A stretch of DNA of 64,000 nt from Bacteroidales bacterium (lineage in GTDB: Bacteria; Bacteroidota; Bacteroidia; Bacteroidales; Marinilabiliaceae), in contig QKJP01000026.1 in NCBI GenBank assembly GCA_003249255.1, positions 203,048-267,047 on the forward strand, written 5' to 3'. Both the position numbers and the translations under genes were made by a program. A model generated the notes under the pieces. It worked only from the letters and a program-made list of their open reading frames with translations, did no database searches and was not told the DNA's origin. Shown one piece after another: positions 27,339-36,536 of the stretch (position 1 is its first letter; each line of letters opens with the position of its first letter).

Positions 27339-29315
27339 ATGGAAAATAATTTTCAGTATTTAGTAGAGCAATTTGCCGATCTAAGGATTTTGCGTTTCAA
27401 TATTCCAAATTTTGAAAAACTACCGCTACCACAAAAGAAATACATTTATTATCTAAGTCAGGCAGCATTGAGTGGGCGTGATATATTATGGGATCAAAAT
27501 AATAAATATAACCTGTGGTTGCGTCATGTTTTAACGGCCATTTATACCGCCAATAGTAAAATTGAAGATCAAGGTGAGGCATTTAAACTATTCGAGGTCT
27601 TTTTTAAGCGTGTTTTGTTCTCAAATGGTTTTCATCACCATTACAGTACCGATAAGTTAGAAGTGAATTTTTCGAAGGAGCAGTTGCAGAGCTTGGTGGC
27701 GCACTTAACGGAAGGACAAATAAACGGACTTCGTGGTGGTTCAAAGGAAGAATTGTTTGAGAAATTGTTGTGCTTGTTATACGATGCTAGTTTTGCGTCA
27801 AAACGCGTATGTCAGGATCCCACTAAGGATTTGCTTGTTGAATCCGCTAATAACTTTTACGAAGGAGTTACCCAGAAAGAAGCCGAGTCTTATTATCAGA
27901 AAAAATACCGGGAGAGTGGCCATCAATCAATTTCTCATGGCTTAAATAGTCGTTTGGTAAAAGAAGGAGACACTTTAAAAGAGGAAGTATGGAAAAGTGG
28001 CGGAGTTTATGGAATGGCCATTGATCAAATTATCTATTGGTTAGAGAAAGCAGGTAAAGTGGCTGAGAATAAAGATCAAGAGACCTATATTAAATTGTTG
28101 TGTGATTATTATCGTACCGGAGATTTACATCTTTTTGATGAATACAGTATTAAATGGATTCACGAGCAAAGTGGTGATGTAGATTTTATCAATGGCTTCA
28201 TAGAAGTGTATGGCGATTCTTTAAGTTATAAAGCAACCTGGGAAAGTTTGGTAAATATTAAAGACCGGGAAGCAAGTGAGCATGTAAAAGTAATTAGCGA
28301 TAATGCTCAATGGTTTGAAGATCGTTCTCCTGTTGATGTAGGTTTCCGAAAAAAACAGGTGAGCGGAGTTTCCATGAAAGTTATTAGTGCGGTAATGCTT
28401 GGTGGTGATTGTTATCCGGCTTCTCCCTTGGGAATTAATTTGCCAAATGCAGAATGGATAAGAGAGGTGCATGGATCTAAATCTGTTTCATTAGAAAACA
28501 TTAGTTATGCTCATGGTCAAGCCTCTTTAAAAGCCGGTGTGCTTGAGGAATTTGCAGCCAACGAAGAGCAAATTGAATTGCATAAAAAGTTTGGCTCAAT
28601 TGCCGATAATTTGCACACACATCTGCATGAGTGTCTTGGTCACGGATCGGGTCGTATGTTAGAAGGCATAAAGATTGACGATTTAAAAGCCTATGGTTCT
28701 ACCATAGAAGAAGCACGCGCCGATTTATTTGGTTTATACTTTATGGCTGATGAGAAAATGCTTGAGTTGGATTTAGTTCCTGATATGGATGTGTATAAAG
28801 CTCAATATAATTCTTATTTGCGAAATGGATTAATGGTACAAACAGCCCGAATACAGTTGGGTAAAGATATCGAACAAGCTCACATGCGTAACCGCCAGAT
28901 GATTTCGAAATGGGTATTAGAGAAGGGGCAGAAGAACAAGGTCGTTGAACTTACTCAAATCGAAGGCAAAAAGTATATTGTAATTCATGATTATGAGCAA
29001 TTACGAGCTTTGTTTGGAGAGTTGTTGAAAGAGATTCAACGCATAAAATCTACCGGTGATTACCAGGCTGCAAAAGATATGATTGAAACTTATGGTGTAA
29101 AAATAGATCAAGATTTACATCAGGAAGTTTTGGAGCGTTACAAAAAATTAAATGTTGCGCCTTATACGGGATTTTTAAATCCGGTTCTTGAGCCTGAATT
29201 AAATGATACAGCCGAAATTGTTGATGTGAAAATTAGCTATAAGGAAAGCTTTTTGGAACAAATGCTTCGATATGGAAGAGAGTATTCTTTTATAGACAAT
29301 TTTGAAAGAATGTAA
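27339..29315 (+). CDS. Dipeptidyl peptidase III (M49 family)
   Basis: Zinc exopeptidase that removes dipeptides from the N-terminus of peptides. The 658 residues include the M49 zinc motif HECLGH (430-435, with H430, E431 and H435) and the second motif EEARAD (457-462). The HECLGH form with cysteine is the one reported for Bacteroides enzymes, in place of HELLGH in human DPP III. There is no signal sequence, so it is cytosolic. ATG at 27339 is used; the codon just before it is a possible GTG. Its 3' end lies beside a hairpin shared with the convergent methyltransferase gene. Confidence 0.92.
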   Translation: MENNFQYLVEQFADLRILRFNIPNFEKLPLPQKKYIYYLSQAALSGRDILWDQNNKYNLWLRHVLTAIYTANSKIEDQGEAFKLFEVFFKRVLFSNGFHHHYSTDKLEVNFSKEQLQSLVAHLTEGQINGLRGGSKEELFEKLLCLLYDASFASKRVCQDPTKDLLVESANNFYEGVTQKEAESYYQKKYRESGHQSISHGLNSRLVKEGDTLKEEVWKSGGVYGMAIDQIIYWLEKAGKVAENKDQETYIKLLCDYYRTGDLHLFDEYSIKWIHEQSGDVDFINGFIEVYGDSLSYKATWESLVNIKDREASEHVKVISDNAQWFEDRSPVDVGFRKKQVSGVSMKVISAVMLGGDCYPASPLGINLPNAEWIREVHGSKSVSLENISYAHGQASLKAGVLEEFAANEEQIELHKKFGSIADNLHTHLHECLGHGSGRMLEGIKIDDLKAYGSTIEEARADLFGLYFMADEKMLELDLVPDMDVYKAQYNSYLRNGLMVQTARIQLGKDIEQAHMRNRQMISKWVLEKGQKNKVVELTQIEGKKYIVIHDYEQLRALFGELLKEIQRIKSTGDYQAAKDMIETYGVKIDQDLHQEVLERYKKLNVAPYTGFLNPVLEPELNDTAEIVDVKISYKESFLEQMLRYGREYSFIDNFERM

Positions 29316-29370
29316 AAAAATGTGGCTTTTACATTGTGAGGAATTACAGCTTCTTGGCAATGTAAAAGCC
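29316..29370 (-). terminator. Terminator of the methyltransferase gene, half within its coding end
   Basis: A perfect 13-bp inverted repeat, GGCTTTTACATTG at 29324-29336 and its complement at 29358-29370, loop 21 bases. On the minus strand it is followed by ATTTTTTT. One arm encodes the last residues of the methyltransferase, so coding and terminator sequence overlap. Confidence 0.7.
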
Positions 29371-30090
29371 ATAACCATAGAAGTTATGGTATTTATTAAA
29401 AATGGCTATGTCTTTTTTTTCCTCCTCAACGATGTCTTGAGCTTCCAGCGAATGATTGTATTTTTGTAAAAATGCTTCAAATCCATTCTCAAGCGGTTTG
29501 TAATAGTTTTCCATCCAACAATCTTTCGAAATAATAAAGTGTGCAACCGGAGAATATCCGTTGCTTTCTAACTTGCGTATATTGCCAGAAACAGTATCTA
29601 TCTGAGGATATTCTTTTTGCCAATGCGCTGTTAGTTCTTCCGGACGTTCATTGCTTAACCACGATATTTCAGATACAGCGATGTAGCCTCCTTTTTTTAG
29701 GAATTGTTTCCAATAATTTATACCAGCTTCAAATCCCATGTTATAAATGGCCCCTTCGGACCAAATTAAGTCAAAAGTTTCTTGGTCAAAAGAAAGCTGA
29801 TCCATCGAGCCGGCTCTTGTGTTTATATTGTTTAGTTTTAATTTATGTGCAGTTCGATTGAGTTTGTTAAGAAAAACCGGATAGATGTCAATTGCGGTAA
29901 TTGCGGCTTTTGTGTTTTTGGCAAGTGTTATGGTTTGCGCTCCGGTGCCACAGCCAATGTCAGCGATTTTTATTGAGTTTTCAGGGCTTAGACCTGTTAA
30001 CTCAAAAGCCTTCATGGTTGTTTCGTCATTTCCGGGACCTTGTCTATGGTTGGTGATGTGTAAATCAATCAATAATTCTAATTCATCCAT
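29344..30090 (-). CDS. Class I SAM-dependent methyltransferase
   Basis: A 248-residue Rossmann-fold methyltransferase. IADIGCGTGAQT (motif I) and TAIDIYPVFLNKL (motif II) bind SAM, and DLIWSEGAIYNMGFE is the post-motif segment. The substrate cannot be told; the closest recalled relatives are small-molecule methyltransferases of the UbiE/Methyltransf_11 type. It is downstream of the hydrogenase-like sensor gene, with a terminator between them. Confidence 0.85.
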   Translation of the reverse strand: MDELELLIDLHITNHRQGPGNDETTMKAFELTGLSPENSIKIADIGCGTGAQTITLAKNTKAAITAIDIYPVFLNKLNRTAHKLKLNNINTRAGSMDQLSFDQETFDLIWSEGAIYNMGFEAGINYWKQFLKKGGYIAVSEISWLSNERPEELTAHWQKEYPQIDTVSGNIRKLESNGYSPVAHFIISKDCWMENYYKPLENGFEAFLQKYNHSLEAQDIVEEEKKDIAIFNKYHNFYGYGFYIAKKL

Positions 30091-30138
30091 TTCTATTGAA
30101 TTTTAAGATCATATAGTAGTTCATACGAGGAAAATAAT

Positions 30139-30182
30139 AAAAGCACCTACCATTCAAAGGAGTTTAACAGTAAGTGCTTTTT
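30139..30182 (-). terminator. Terminator of the hydrogenase-like sensor gene
   Basis: A 12-bp stem (AAAAGCACCTAC / GTAAGTGCTTTT, one mismatch) with a 19-base loop, lying between the stop of the sensor gene and the methyltransferase start and followed by AT-rich sequence on both sides. Confidence 0.55.
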
Positions 30183-30196
30183 ATTATCAAACAACC

Positions 30197-32044
30197 CTAA
30201 ATAACCGGAATCATGAGATTATTGTATGTTTTTACGTTGCCTTGGTGTTGATTTAAATTTTCAACTTTAGCATGTAACTGATGGGTTATGACTTCTAGTT
30301 CCAGTACCGCGGTGGTAACATCATTAGAAAGAGAATTTGTTTTTTCAAGGTTATTCGAAGCTGCTTTGATTTTCTCTTGAATGCTGTTAAATAAGCTTAG
30401 GATTTCTTCTGAATATGGCTCTATTTTTCCGGCCTCATCTGAAGTTTCATTGGCTAGTTTTCTCACTTCATTGGCTACAATCGAAAAGCCTTTTCCTGCT
30501 TGACCGGCTCTTTTAGCCTCAATGCTTGCATTTAGTGCTAATACATTTGTTTCGAGAGAGATGTTGTTTATTTTTTCAGAAATCGATTTAAAACTTTCCA
30601 GGATATTAAAATCAGTTTCTATTTGGGCGTTTAAATGTGAAAATGACTTGAGTTGTTCTTCATAGTTTTTACTAAGTTCCAGAATTTTTAATCTAATTTG
30701 GTTATTCTGTTTATTCACTTCTTTCATGGTGAATGCTACCTCCTGAGTCATTTCACTTATTTGTGCTTCCTTGTAGAAATGGCAATTGTTAACCTGGTTT
30801 AAACCATTATAAATGGCTTTAGCCATATCTTTACAGGTTCCATATCCACATGCCGCACAGTTGTATTCGTCTTCCGGTTTGTATTTTTTGAGTGATTCGT
30901 AGATGTTTTTAAGTTCAATCTCATTTATTTCTTTGACGTTATTTAAATGCGACTTGTCAACGTATTTGCGTGAATATATACCCGGTTTCCAATAGTTATT
31001 TACTTGTTTTTGAATGTTGTTTTTCTTTTTGAAACTGAGAATTGTTGATTTTTGGTTTTTCGAGATGTGAACCTTTGTTCTTTTTTGAAGATAATAATCT
31101 TGTTCATCTAATGATAAATTACTGTTTTGTGCACCGGTTCCTTTATTACAACCATGTTCACAATTTAAACAATCGATTAAAAGCGGAGCAACATCTTTTT
31201 GAATACTTTCGGATAGATTATTTAAGTATGGGTATAACACTTTTGCACCTTCTATTTTACGAGCCATACTTTTAATGCCCGGAGCTTCCCTTTCAGCAGT
31301 TTCCAATAATCCACCCGGAGCAGAGAAGAGAACTCCACGTTCTGCTGCCGGATTGGTATATTCAATTGCCGGGTATGCGGTTATTTGAATCTGATTATTT
31401 TTTAAATACTCATGAATCGAATCAAACGTAACATTTAAAACATGTTCTCTTACCGAATCAAACTCTTGTTTTTTAGTTGCGCATGGAGAAATAACGACAA
31501 TCTTATGGTTTTGATATTCCGGATAAAAATGTTTGATCATTTTAATGGTGTGCATCATTGGACTATCTACCGGAGCCAAATATTTGATGAGTTGGGGTTG
31601 ATAGATTTCAATGTAATTGACCACAACAGGGCAAGGCTGAGCAATTAGTGTTTCTACTTTTTGCTTTTTGATTTCTTCTAAATATGATTTGATGGTCAAT
31701 TCAGCACCAAAGCTGACATCAAAGTAGGCTTTAATACCTAAACTTTCCAACCAGCCATTAAGGTGCAAATATGTTTTAGGAAAATAAGTTGCAATGGCCG
31801 GTGCAATAATGGCGACCGTTTTTTGGTGACGTTTGTTTTTACCTACCAATTGATGAATGTCATCGTTAAAAGTACGGGCTTTATGAGTGCATTTTTGAAC
31901 ACAGTTTCCACAACCAATACATAGGTTTTCATTTATCTTAACATAATTGCCACTACTGTCGTTGCAAAATTTTACAGGGCAACTTGAAATGCAGTTATGA
32001 CAATTGCTGCATTTTTCTTCATCCACATGGATTAGCTTTCTCAT
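30197..32044 (-). CDS. Soluble iron-only-hydrogenase-like sensor fused to a chemotaxis signalling domain
   Basis: A 615-residue cytosolic fusion without membrane helices. Order: two [4Fe-4S] ferredoxin clusters (C12, C15, C18, C22 and C42, C45, C48, C52); an iron-only hydrogenase large-subunit C-terminal domain (about 70-310); another Fe-S domain CAACGYGTC...C (C396, C399, C404, C421); and an MCP signalling hairpin (about 440-600) with [18 protein letters not shown] and VANEVRKLA. Ligand cysteines for the H-cluster cubane are present (C138, C188, C295, C299), but the proton-relay cysteine that precedes C138 in TSCCP is Pro (QPCP). It therefore probably senses redox state or H2 and signals to CheA or a similar kinase rather than turning over hydrogen fast. 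No hyd or che genes are nearby. Confidence 0.85.
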   Translation of the reverse strand: MRKLIHVDEEKCSNCHNCISSCPVKFCNDSSGNYVKINENLCIGCGNCVQKCTHKARTFNDDIHQLVGKNKRHQKTVAIIAPAIATYFPKTYLHLNGWLESLGIKAYFDVSFGAELTIKSYLEEIKKQKVETLIAQPCPVVVNYIEIYQPQLIKYLAPVDSPMMHTIKMIKHFYPEYQNHKIVVISPCATKKQEFDSVREHVLNVTFDSIHEYLKNNQIQITAYPAIEYTNPAAERGVLFSAPGGLLETAEREAPGIKSMARKIEGAKVLYPYLNNLSESIQKDVAPLLIDCLNCEHGCNKGTGAQNSNLSLDEQDYYLQKRTKVHISKNQKSTILSFKKKNNIQKQVNNYWKPGIYSRKYVDKSHLNNVKEINEIELKNIYESLKKYKPEDEYNCAACGYGTCKDMAKAIYNGLNQVNNCHFYKEAQISEMTQEVAFTMKEVNKQNNQIRLKILELSKNYEEQLKSFSHLNAQIETDFNILESFKSISEKINNISLETNVLALNASIEAKRAGQAGKGFSIVANEVRKLANETSDEAGKIEPYSEEILSLFNSIQEKIKAASNNLEKTNSLSNDVTTAVLELEVITHQLHAKVENLNQHQGNVKTYNNLMIPVI

Positions 32045-32427
32045 GTAATATAGGTTATGTTGGTTTAATATTACAAAAATAAAAACATTGTTTAATTAAC
32101 AATGGAATTGTAAGAAATTGTTAATTGTTAGAAGGTGTAGCTTAATTTAATGTGAAAAACCTAATTTAATGTGATGTATGTATGTTGTTTATTATCAATC
32201 AAATAAATGTTTGTTTGAGGAGTGTATTCGAGCTCTTAAAGAATTATACTTATTAACTTAACGGTCATCAATGATGCAACTAATGAGTGTAAACTAACTC
32301 CTACACTAAGTATACCGCCTGTCATAGAGTTAAGTAATCAGGATATATACGGTAGGTTCTTGAGATAGGGATTTCGCTTTTAGCGAAATGTTTATTCCCT
32401 GACCACTAAAATCATTTTTTATCATCC

Positions 32428-32525
32428 ACGAAAGTCACTACAAACCACGAAAAAATTGAAAATCAGCGAAGCTAAATTAGTACCCTAATTTTTGTTTTCG
32501 TGTGTTTTTGTGTTTTTCGTAGTTA
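32428..32525. repeat. Degenerate inverted repeat of CACGAAA words
   Basis: CACGAAAG...CCACGAAAAAATTG on the left is echoed in inverted form by TTTTCGTGTGTTTTTGTGTTTTTCGTAG on the right. Similar CACGAAAA-word spacers are common between genes in Bacteroidetes; their origin is unclear. Confidence 0.4.
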
Positions 32526-32576
32526 AAAATAAATTGTTTTGTTTAAAAGCAATTTCCCTGGTTCTTGAGATAATTC

Positions 32577-32605
32577 TTTGGTGTAAATTAAAAGTTCTAC
32601 TTTTG
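32577..32605 (+). promoter_or_regulatory. Possible promoter of the ABC importer operon
   Basis: TTTG at 32577-32580 and TACTTTTG at 32598-32605. Both elements match the Bacteroidetes consensus but the 17-base spacer is shorter than the usual 19-20. Confidence 0.35.
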
Positions 32606-32653
32606 CCTTTGTTTGAGTTGTTTTATTAAATAATTAGTTTGTAATTCTCCAGA

Positions 32654-33790
32654 ATGTATAGATTGTTAAGTGGTTTATGTTTGATCTTTAGTTTACTGTC
32701 ATGTCAGGATTTTAAGTCTTCAAAATCAACGGCTAATGTAACTCACCCTGATAGTGTACTAGTGCCAAAATATGCAAAGCGTTTTTCGATAAGTTATTTT
32801 AAAGGATATAAAGTCATTCATCTTAAAGATCCTTGGACTCCTGATACCAAATCAACCGATGTTTTTTTGTCCTCTGACTCTTCAATTGTAAAGACATTTG
32901 AAAAAGAGGGGAAGTTGGCTATTCAAACGCCAATTACAAAATGGGTAGCATTATCCTCAACAATGGTAAATTTTGCCGATGAACTTGATGTGAAAAATAC
33001 CATAAGAGGAGTTGCAGAACCGCAATATATTTCCGATTCAATTATTCAAAATGGGATTGAAAAAGGTAAGATTGTAAATGTAGGAACAGCCTTTGCACCT
33101 GATGTTGAAAAACTAATTGATTTAAATCCTGATTTTGTAATGAATTCTCCTTTTAAAGAAGATTATTCCGGAGCTATTCGTAATGCCGGGATTAAAGTAG
33201 TTGCAAACTCCAGTTATTTGGAAAACCATCCTTTAGGTAGAACAGAATGGATTCTGTTTATGGCAAGCTTTTTCGATAAAGAAGAAAAAGGGCTTTGCTA
33301 TTTTCAGCATATCGAGCAAGAATATTTGGCAGTAAAAGCCCTAACAGACTCTGTAAAAGACAAACCTTCCGTGTTTACCGGTTATGTTTATCAAGGGATC
33401 TGGCACACTCCGGCAGGTGAAAGTTACAAAGCCAATTTTTTTAAGGATGCCGGTACCAATTACATCTATCGAGAGACTAAAGGGCAAGGCTCTCTCTTTT
33501 TAGATTTTGAAACCATGCTGGATAAAGCCCATGATGTGGATTATTGGATGCTGATACTGCGCAATGAGGGACCAGTCGATTATTCGACAGTTTTAAGTAT
33601 GGATAGTCGTTACCGGGACTTCAAAGCTTTTAAGCAAAAACAAATTGTTTACACCAATGCGGCTATTTCCGGTTATTACGAAGAAGGTGTGCTTCAGCCT
33701 CATGTTGTTTTAAAAGATTTAGTCAATGCTTTTCATCCAGGATTATTAAAAGATTATTCACCGGTTTATTTTAGTCGTTTAGAAAATTAA
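32654..33790 (+). CDS. ABC importer substrate-binding lipoprotein (BtuF/FepB type)
   Basis: A 378-residue class III binding protein. The signal peptide ends in a lipobox SLLSC with lipidated C17. Two lobes of the TroA/BtuF fold are visible: AIQTPITKWVALSST and INVGTAFAPDVEKLIDLNPDFVM in the N-lobe, and VFTGYVYQGIWHTPAGESY with a long helix between the lobes. It is followed 5 bases later by the permease gene. The family serves vitamin B12, haem and siderophores; the presence of a B12-regulated TonB receptor in the same window favours corrinoids, but no riboswitch precedes this operon, so iron chelates are equally possible. Confidence 0.85.
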   Translation: MYRLLSGLCLIFSLLSCQDFKSSKSTANVTHPDSVLVPKYAKRFSISYFKGYKVIHLKDPWTPDTKSTDVFLSSDSSIVKTFEKEGKLAIQTPITKWVALSSTMVNFADELDVKNTIRGVAEPQYISDSIIQNGIEKGKIVNVGTAFAPDVEKLIDLNPDFVMNSPFKEDYSGAIRNAGIKVVANSSYLENHPLGRTEWILFMASFFDKEEKGLCYFQHIEQEYLAVKALTDSVKDKPSVFTGYVYQGIWHTPAGESYKANFFKDAGTNYIYRETKGQGSLFLDFETMLDKAHDVDYWMLILRNEGPVDYSTVLSMDSRYRDFKAFKQKQIVYTNAAISGYYEEGVLQPHVVLKDLVNAFHPGLLKDYSPVYFSRLEN

Positions 33791-33795
33791 TTACT

Positions 33796-34830
33796 ATGAA
33801 TATAAAGCATAGGCGAGTGGCTTATTTGTTAATCCTATTGTTGTTGGTATTACTTTTTCTAATTAATATCGGCTATGGATCGGTAGATATTCCATTAAAT
33901 GAAATTTTTTCAGTTTTAATGGGAGGTGAAGCCTCTAAATCAGCCTGGACTTCAATTGTTATAAATACACGTTTGCCACAAACCATTACGGCTTTGTTAG
34001 CAGGGGCAGGTTTGGCCATTGGGGGGTTACAAATGCAGACCTTATTTAGAAACCCTTTAGCCGGACCATCCATACTTGGAATTTCCAGTGGGGCTGGTTT
34101 AGGCGTTGCACTTCTACTGTTAGTTGCCGGTAATATTTTTGGTTTTTCCATTAGCGGTTTTGGTGCTTTAGGTCACATGGCGGTTGTGGTAGCGGCTTTT
34201 TCAGGAGCATTTCTGGTTTTATTGTTAATCGTCTTTTTTTCCCGATTGTTAAATGATAATTCAATGCTTTTAATTGTGGGTATCATGATTGGATATGCCG
34301 CAGCTTCGGTTATTGGTGTGATGAAGTATTACAGCCCAAAAGAAGATGTTCATGCCTATGTAATTTGGGGATTAGGAAGTTTTTCAAGCGTATCTTGGGG
34401 ACAGCTAGGTGTGTTTGCAACAGTTATTATTCTAGGATTGATTTTTAGTTGCTTGTTAATTAAACCCCTTAATATTTTGGTGTTGGGAGAGAATTATGCT
34501 TATAATTTGGGACTAAATATAAAACGTACCCGATTATTTTTGTTGCTGTGTACCGGTGTGCTAACTGCTGTAATAACTGCTTTTTGTGGGCCTATTGCAT
34601 TTTTGGGATTGGCCGTGCCGCATTTAACCAAGGGATTGTTTAGAACCTCGGATCAAAAAATATTAGTACCTACCGTTATTTTAACCGGAGCAGTGATGGC
34701 ATTGTTTTGTAATTTTATTGCTCGCATGCCCGGCTTTGATACGGCACTTCCTATTAATGTGGTAACGGGTATTATTGGAGCTCCCATTGTGATATCTGTT
34801 GTTTTGAAACGTCGCCGTATTAGTGCATAA
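33796..34830 (+). CDS. FecCD/BtuC-type ABC importer permease
   Basis: A 344-residue inner-membrane permease with about ten hydrophobic helices. TRLPQTITALLAGAGLAIGGLQMQTLFRNPLAGPSILGISSGAGLG is the hallmark region of the FecCD family (positions about 55-100), and CGPIAFLGLAVPHLTK near residue 265 contains the ATPase-coupling helices. It would form a homodimer with the ATPase encoded 11 bases downstream. Confidence 0.93.
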   Translation: MNIKHRRVAYLLILLLLVLLFLINIGYGSVDIPLNEIFSVLMGGEASKSAWTSIVINTRLPQTITALLAGAGLAIGGLQMQTLFRNPLAGPSILGISSGAGLGVALLLLVAGNIFGFSISGFGALGHMAVVVAAFSGAFLVLLLIVFFSRLLNDNSMLLIVGIMIGYAAASVIGVMKYYSPKEDVHAYVIWGLGSFSSVSWGQLGVFATVIILGLIFSCLLIKPLNILVLGENYAYNLGLNIKRTRLFLLLCTGVLTAVITAFCGPIAFLGLAVPHLTKGLFRTSDQKILVPTVILTGAVMALFCNFIARMPGFDTALPINVVTGIIGAPIVISVVLKRRRISA

Positions 34831-34841
34831 TCTTTAAGTTT

Positions 34842-35858
34842 ATGAGTTTGTTGTTAGAAACTAATAATCTATCCGTTGGTTATTTCGAGAAGAAAGGGCA
34901 ACCTAAATGTATTCATCAGAATATAAATGTTTCTCTGGCACATGGTGAATTTGCTTGTTTGTTAGGACCCAACGGTGCAGGTAAATCAACCTTGATCAAA
35001 ACTCTTAGCGGTTTTATTCCCCTGATCGATGGAGAGGTGATAATTAATGGGCAGCAGTTGGGAGAGATAAGGCGAGAAGAACGGTCAAAAACCATTAGCG
35101 TAGTTCTTACCGAAAAGCTTCAAACCCCTAACATGACTGTTTTTGATGTGGTTTCTTTAGGGAGAGTTCCTTATACCGGGTTCTTTGGCCGTTTAACCCA
35201 AAATGATGAAACACTTGTAGAAAAAGCCATTGTGGATGTAGGACTAAAAGGTTTTTCAAATCGTCAGATCTTACAGATGAGTGATGGCGAGCGGCAAAAG
35301 GTGATGATTGCTAAAGCTTTGGTTCAGGATACGCCCTTGATCATTTTAGATGAGCCAACTGCTTTCTTAGATCTTCCTAGTCGTGTTGAAATCATTCAAT
35401 TACTCCGAAAGTTGGCCAAGGAACAACACAAAGCTATTCTTTTGTCGACGCATGATTTAGATTTGGCTTTGCAGTTAGCCGATAAAGTGTGGTTGTTATC
35501 GCAGGGTAAAAACCTGATGTATGGAGTTCCTGAAGACTTGGTCTTGTCCGATGGATTCCGCCAGTTTTTTGAGAAGGATGGTGTTCTTTTTGACAATGAA
35601 AGTGGCTCCTTTAAGGTATCTGCTGATGAACTGAAAAGTATTAAAGTAGTCGGAACCGGTTTAGAGTATAAATGGGTGAGTAGAGCCTTGGCGCGAAAAG
35701 GTTTTAAAACAACCGATGAAAAAGGTGATTACCCGGCCGTAGAGATTAGTACCGATGAAAAACAGCACTATAGAGTTACCTTGGCCGATGGTTCTCAAAC
35801 TTACCTAAGAACCATTGAAGATTTGCTGGAGCATATTTGCAAGCAGTATGATGAGTAG
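34842..35858 (+). CDS. FecE/BtuD-type ABC importer ATPase with C-terminal extension
   Basis: ATPase of the class II importer. Walker A GPNGAGKSTLIK, signature QMSDGERQK (a variant of LSGGQ with SDGE) and Walker B LIILDEPTAFLD are intact. The protein has 338 residues, about 80 more than BtuD or FepC; the extra C-terminal region (about 255-338) resembles a small alpha/beta domain of unknown role. Third gene of the F-C-D operon, after an 11-base gap. Confidence 0.92.
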   Translation: MSLLLETNNLSVGYFEKKGQPKCIHQNINVSLAHGEFACLLGPNGAGKSTLIKTLSGFIPLIDGEVIINGQQLGEIRREERSKTISVVLTEKLQTPNMTVFDVVSLGRVPYTGFFGRLTQNDETLVEKAIVDVGLKGFSNRQILQMSDGERQKVMIAKALVQDTPLIILDEPTAFLDLPSRVEIIQLLRKLAKEQHKAILLSTHDLDLALQLADKVWLLSQGKNLMYGVPEDLVLSDGFRQFFEKDGVLFDNESGSFKVSADELKSIKVVGTGLEYKWVSRALARKGFKTTDEKGDYPAVEISTDEKQHYRVTLADGSQTYLRTIEDLLEHICKQYDE

Positions 35859-35897
35859 TTACTCCTTATTGAAAAACACATTTTATTTAATCAGGCA

Positions 35898-35929
35898 TTT
35901 GGAATAAATATTCCAATGTTATACATTTG
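35898..35929 (+). promoter_or_regulatory. Promoter of the TetR gene
   Basis: TTTG at 35898-35901, a 20-base spacer and TACATTTG at 35922-35929 match the Bacteroidetes consensus exactly. Transcription should start near 35936, essentially at the GTG codon 35934, which suggests a nearly leaderless mRNA. The spacer contains the palindromic operator listed next. Confidence 0.55.
35899..35916. promoter_or_regulatory. Palindromic operator upstream of tetR
   Basis: TTGGAATAAATATTCCAA: two perfect 8-bp half-sites around AA. Its core GAATA-AA-TATTC (12 bp) has the same geometry as the core of the site before the SDR gene. It overlaps the -33 element and spacer of the promoter, the ideal place for repression by the TetR protein. 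Confidence 0.7.
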
Positions 35930-35933
35930 TATC

Positions 35934-36485
35934 GTGAATAAAAAAGAAAAAATATTAACAGCTGCACTTGAACTTCTTGTTGAAAAAGGAATTCATAACA
36001 CGCCGATGTCGGCTATAGCAAAGGCTGCGAGTACCGGAATGGGAACTATATATAACTATTTTCCTAATAAGGAGATACTCATTAATGAGATATACTTAAG
36101 AATAAAGGAAGATGAAAAATCAGCCTTTGTAGCATTTGATACAAGTATGCCTATAAAAACACAGTTCGAAAATTACTCAACTTCAATCATTAATTTTTTC
36201 ATTAACAACCCTTCGTATTTTAAGTTTATGGAACAATTACAGGCTTCACCTATTATAACTCAGGAAAGCCGTGCTGAAGGCAATAAATCTATTGAGCCCG
36301 TGGCCCTTCTTTTAAAACAAGGACAACAAGAAAGAATAATTAAAAATATTGCAATAGACGAAATTTTGATGTTTATAGGTGGTGCTGTTCTATCGTATTT
36401 AAGGTGGTATTTTAGCCAATCGAAAACATCAGCAACTTCTCTCAAAAACCAAACTCAAATGGTTTGGGATGCAATCAAAGAATAA
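35934..36485 (+). CDS. TetR-family transcriptional regulator
   Basis: About 183 residues. The N-terminal helix-turn-helix (KEKILTAALELLVEKGIHNTPMSAIAKAASTGMGTIYNYFPNKEIL) is typical of TetR; the C-terminal part is the ligand-binding bundle. GTG at 35934 is preferred. An in-frame ATG at 35916 overlaps the operator and lies upstream of the -7 box. By location, it represses itself and the SDR gene that follows 51 bases on. The inducer is unknown; SDR and DoxX partners suggest an electrophile or small ketone/aldehyde. Confidence 0.87.
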   Translation: MNKKEKILTAALELLVEKGIHNTPMSAIAKAASTGMGTIYNYFPNKEILINEIYLRIKEDEKSAFVAFDTSMPIKTQFENYSTSIINFFINNPSYFKFMEQLQASPIITQESRAEGNKSIEPVALLLKQGQQERIIKNIAIDEILMFIGGAVLSYLRWYFSQSKTSATSLKNQTQMVWDAIKE

Positions 36486-36503
36486 TTTTTTTCATTTAAT
36501 AAT

Positions 36504-36521
36504 GGAATGAATGTTCATTCC
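36504..36521. promoter_or_regulatory. Second palindromic operator upstream of the SDR gene
   Basis: GGAATGAATGTTCATTCC: arms GGAATGA/TCATTCC, with inner core GAATG-TT-CATTC matching the geometry of the site upstream of tetR. It sits 16 bases before the SDR start codon. Confidence 0.65.
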
Positions 36522-36536
36522 GAAATAACAATAATT

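Larger units (their letters stand above)
32045..32653. other. 609-base intergenic region with repeat-like words
   Basis: Spacer between the divergent sensor and ABC importer genes. It holds a small hairpin ATTTCGC/GCGAAAT near 32369-32387, a degenerate inverted repeat of CACGAAAA-type words (about 32428-32525, listed separately) and a candidate promoter at its right end. I looked for the B12-box and the conserved core of a cobalamin riboswitch and did not find them. A CAAAAATA at 32074-32081 is a -7-like element for the minus-strand gene. Confidence 0.5.

Noticed and set aside
32045..32653. Second cobalamin riboswitch upstream of the ABC importer
   Set aside because: No B12 box (GCCACTG/CCTGCC context) or GGGAA-GTG core was found in this spacer.
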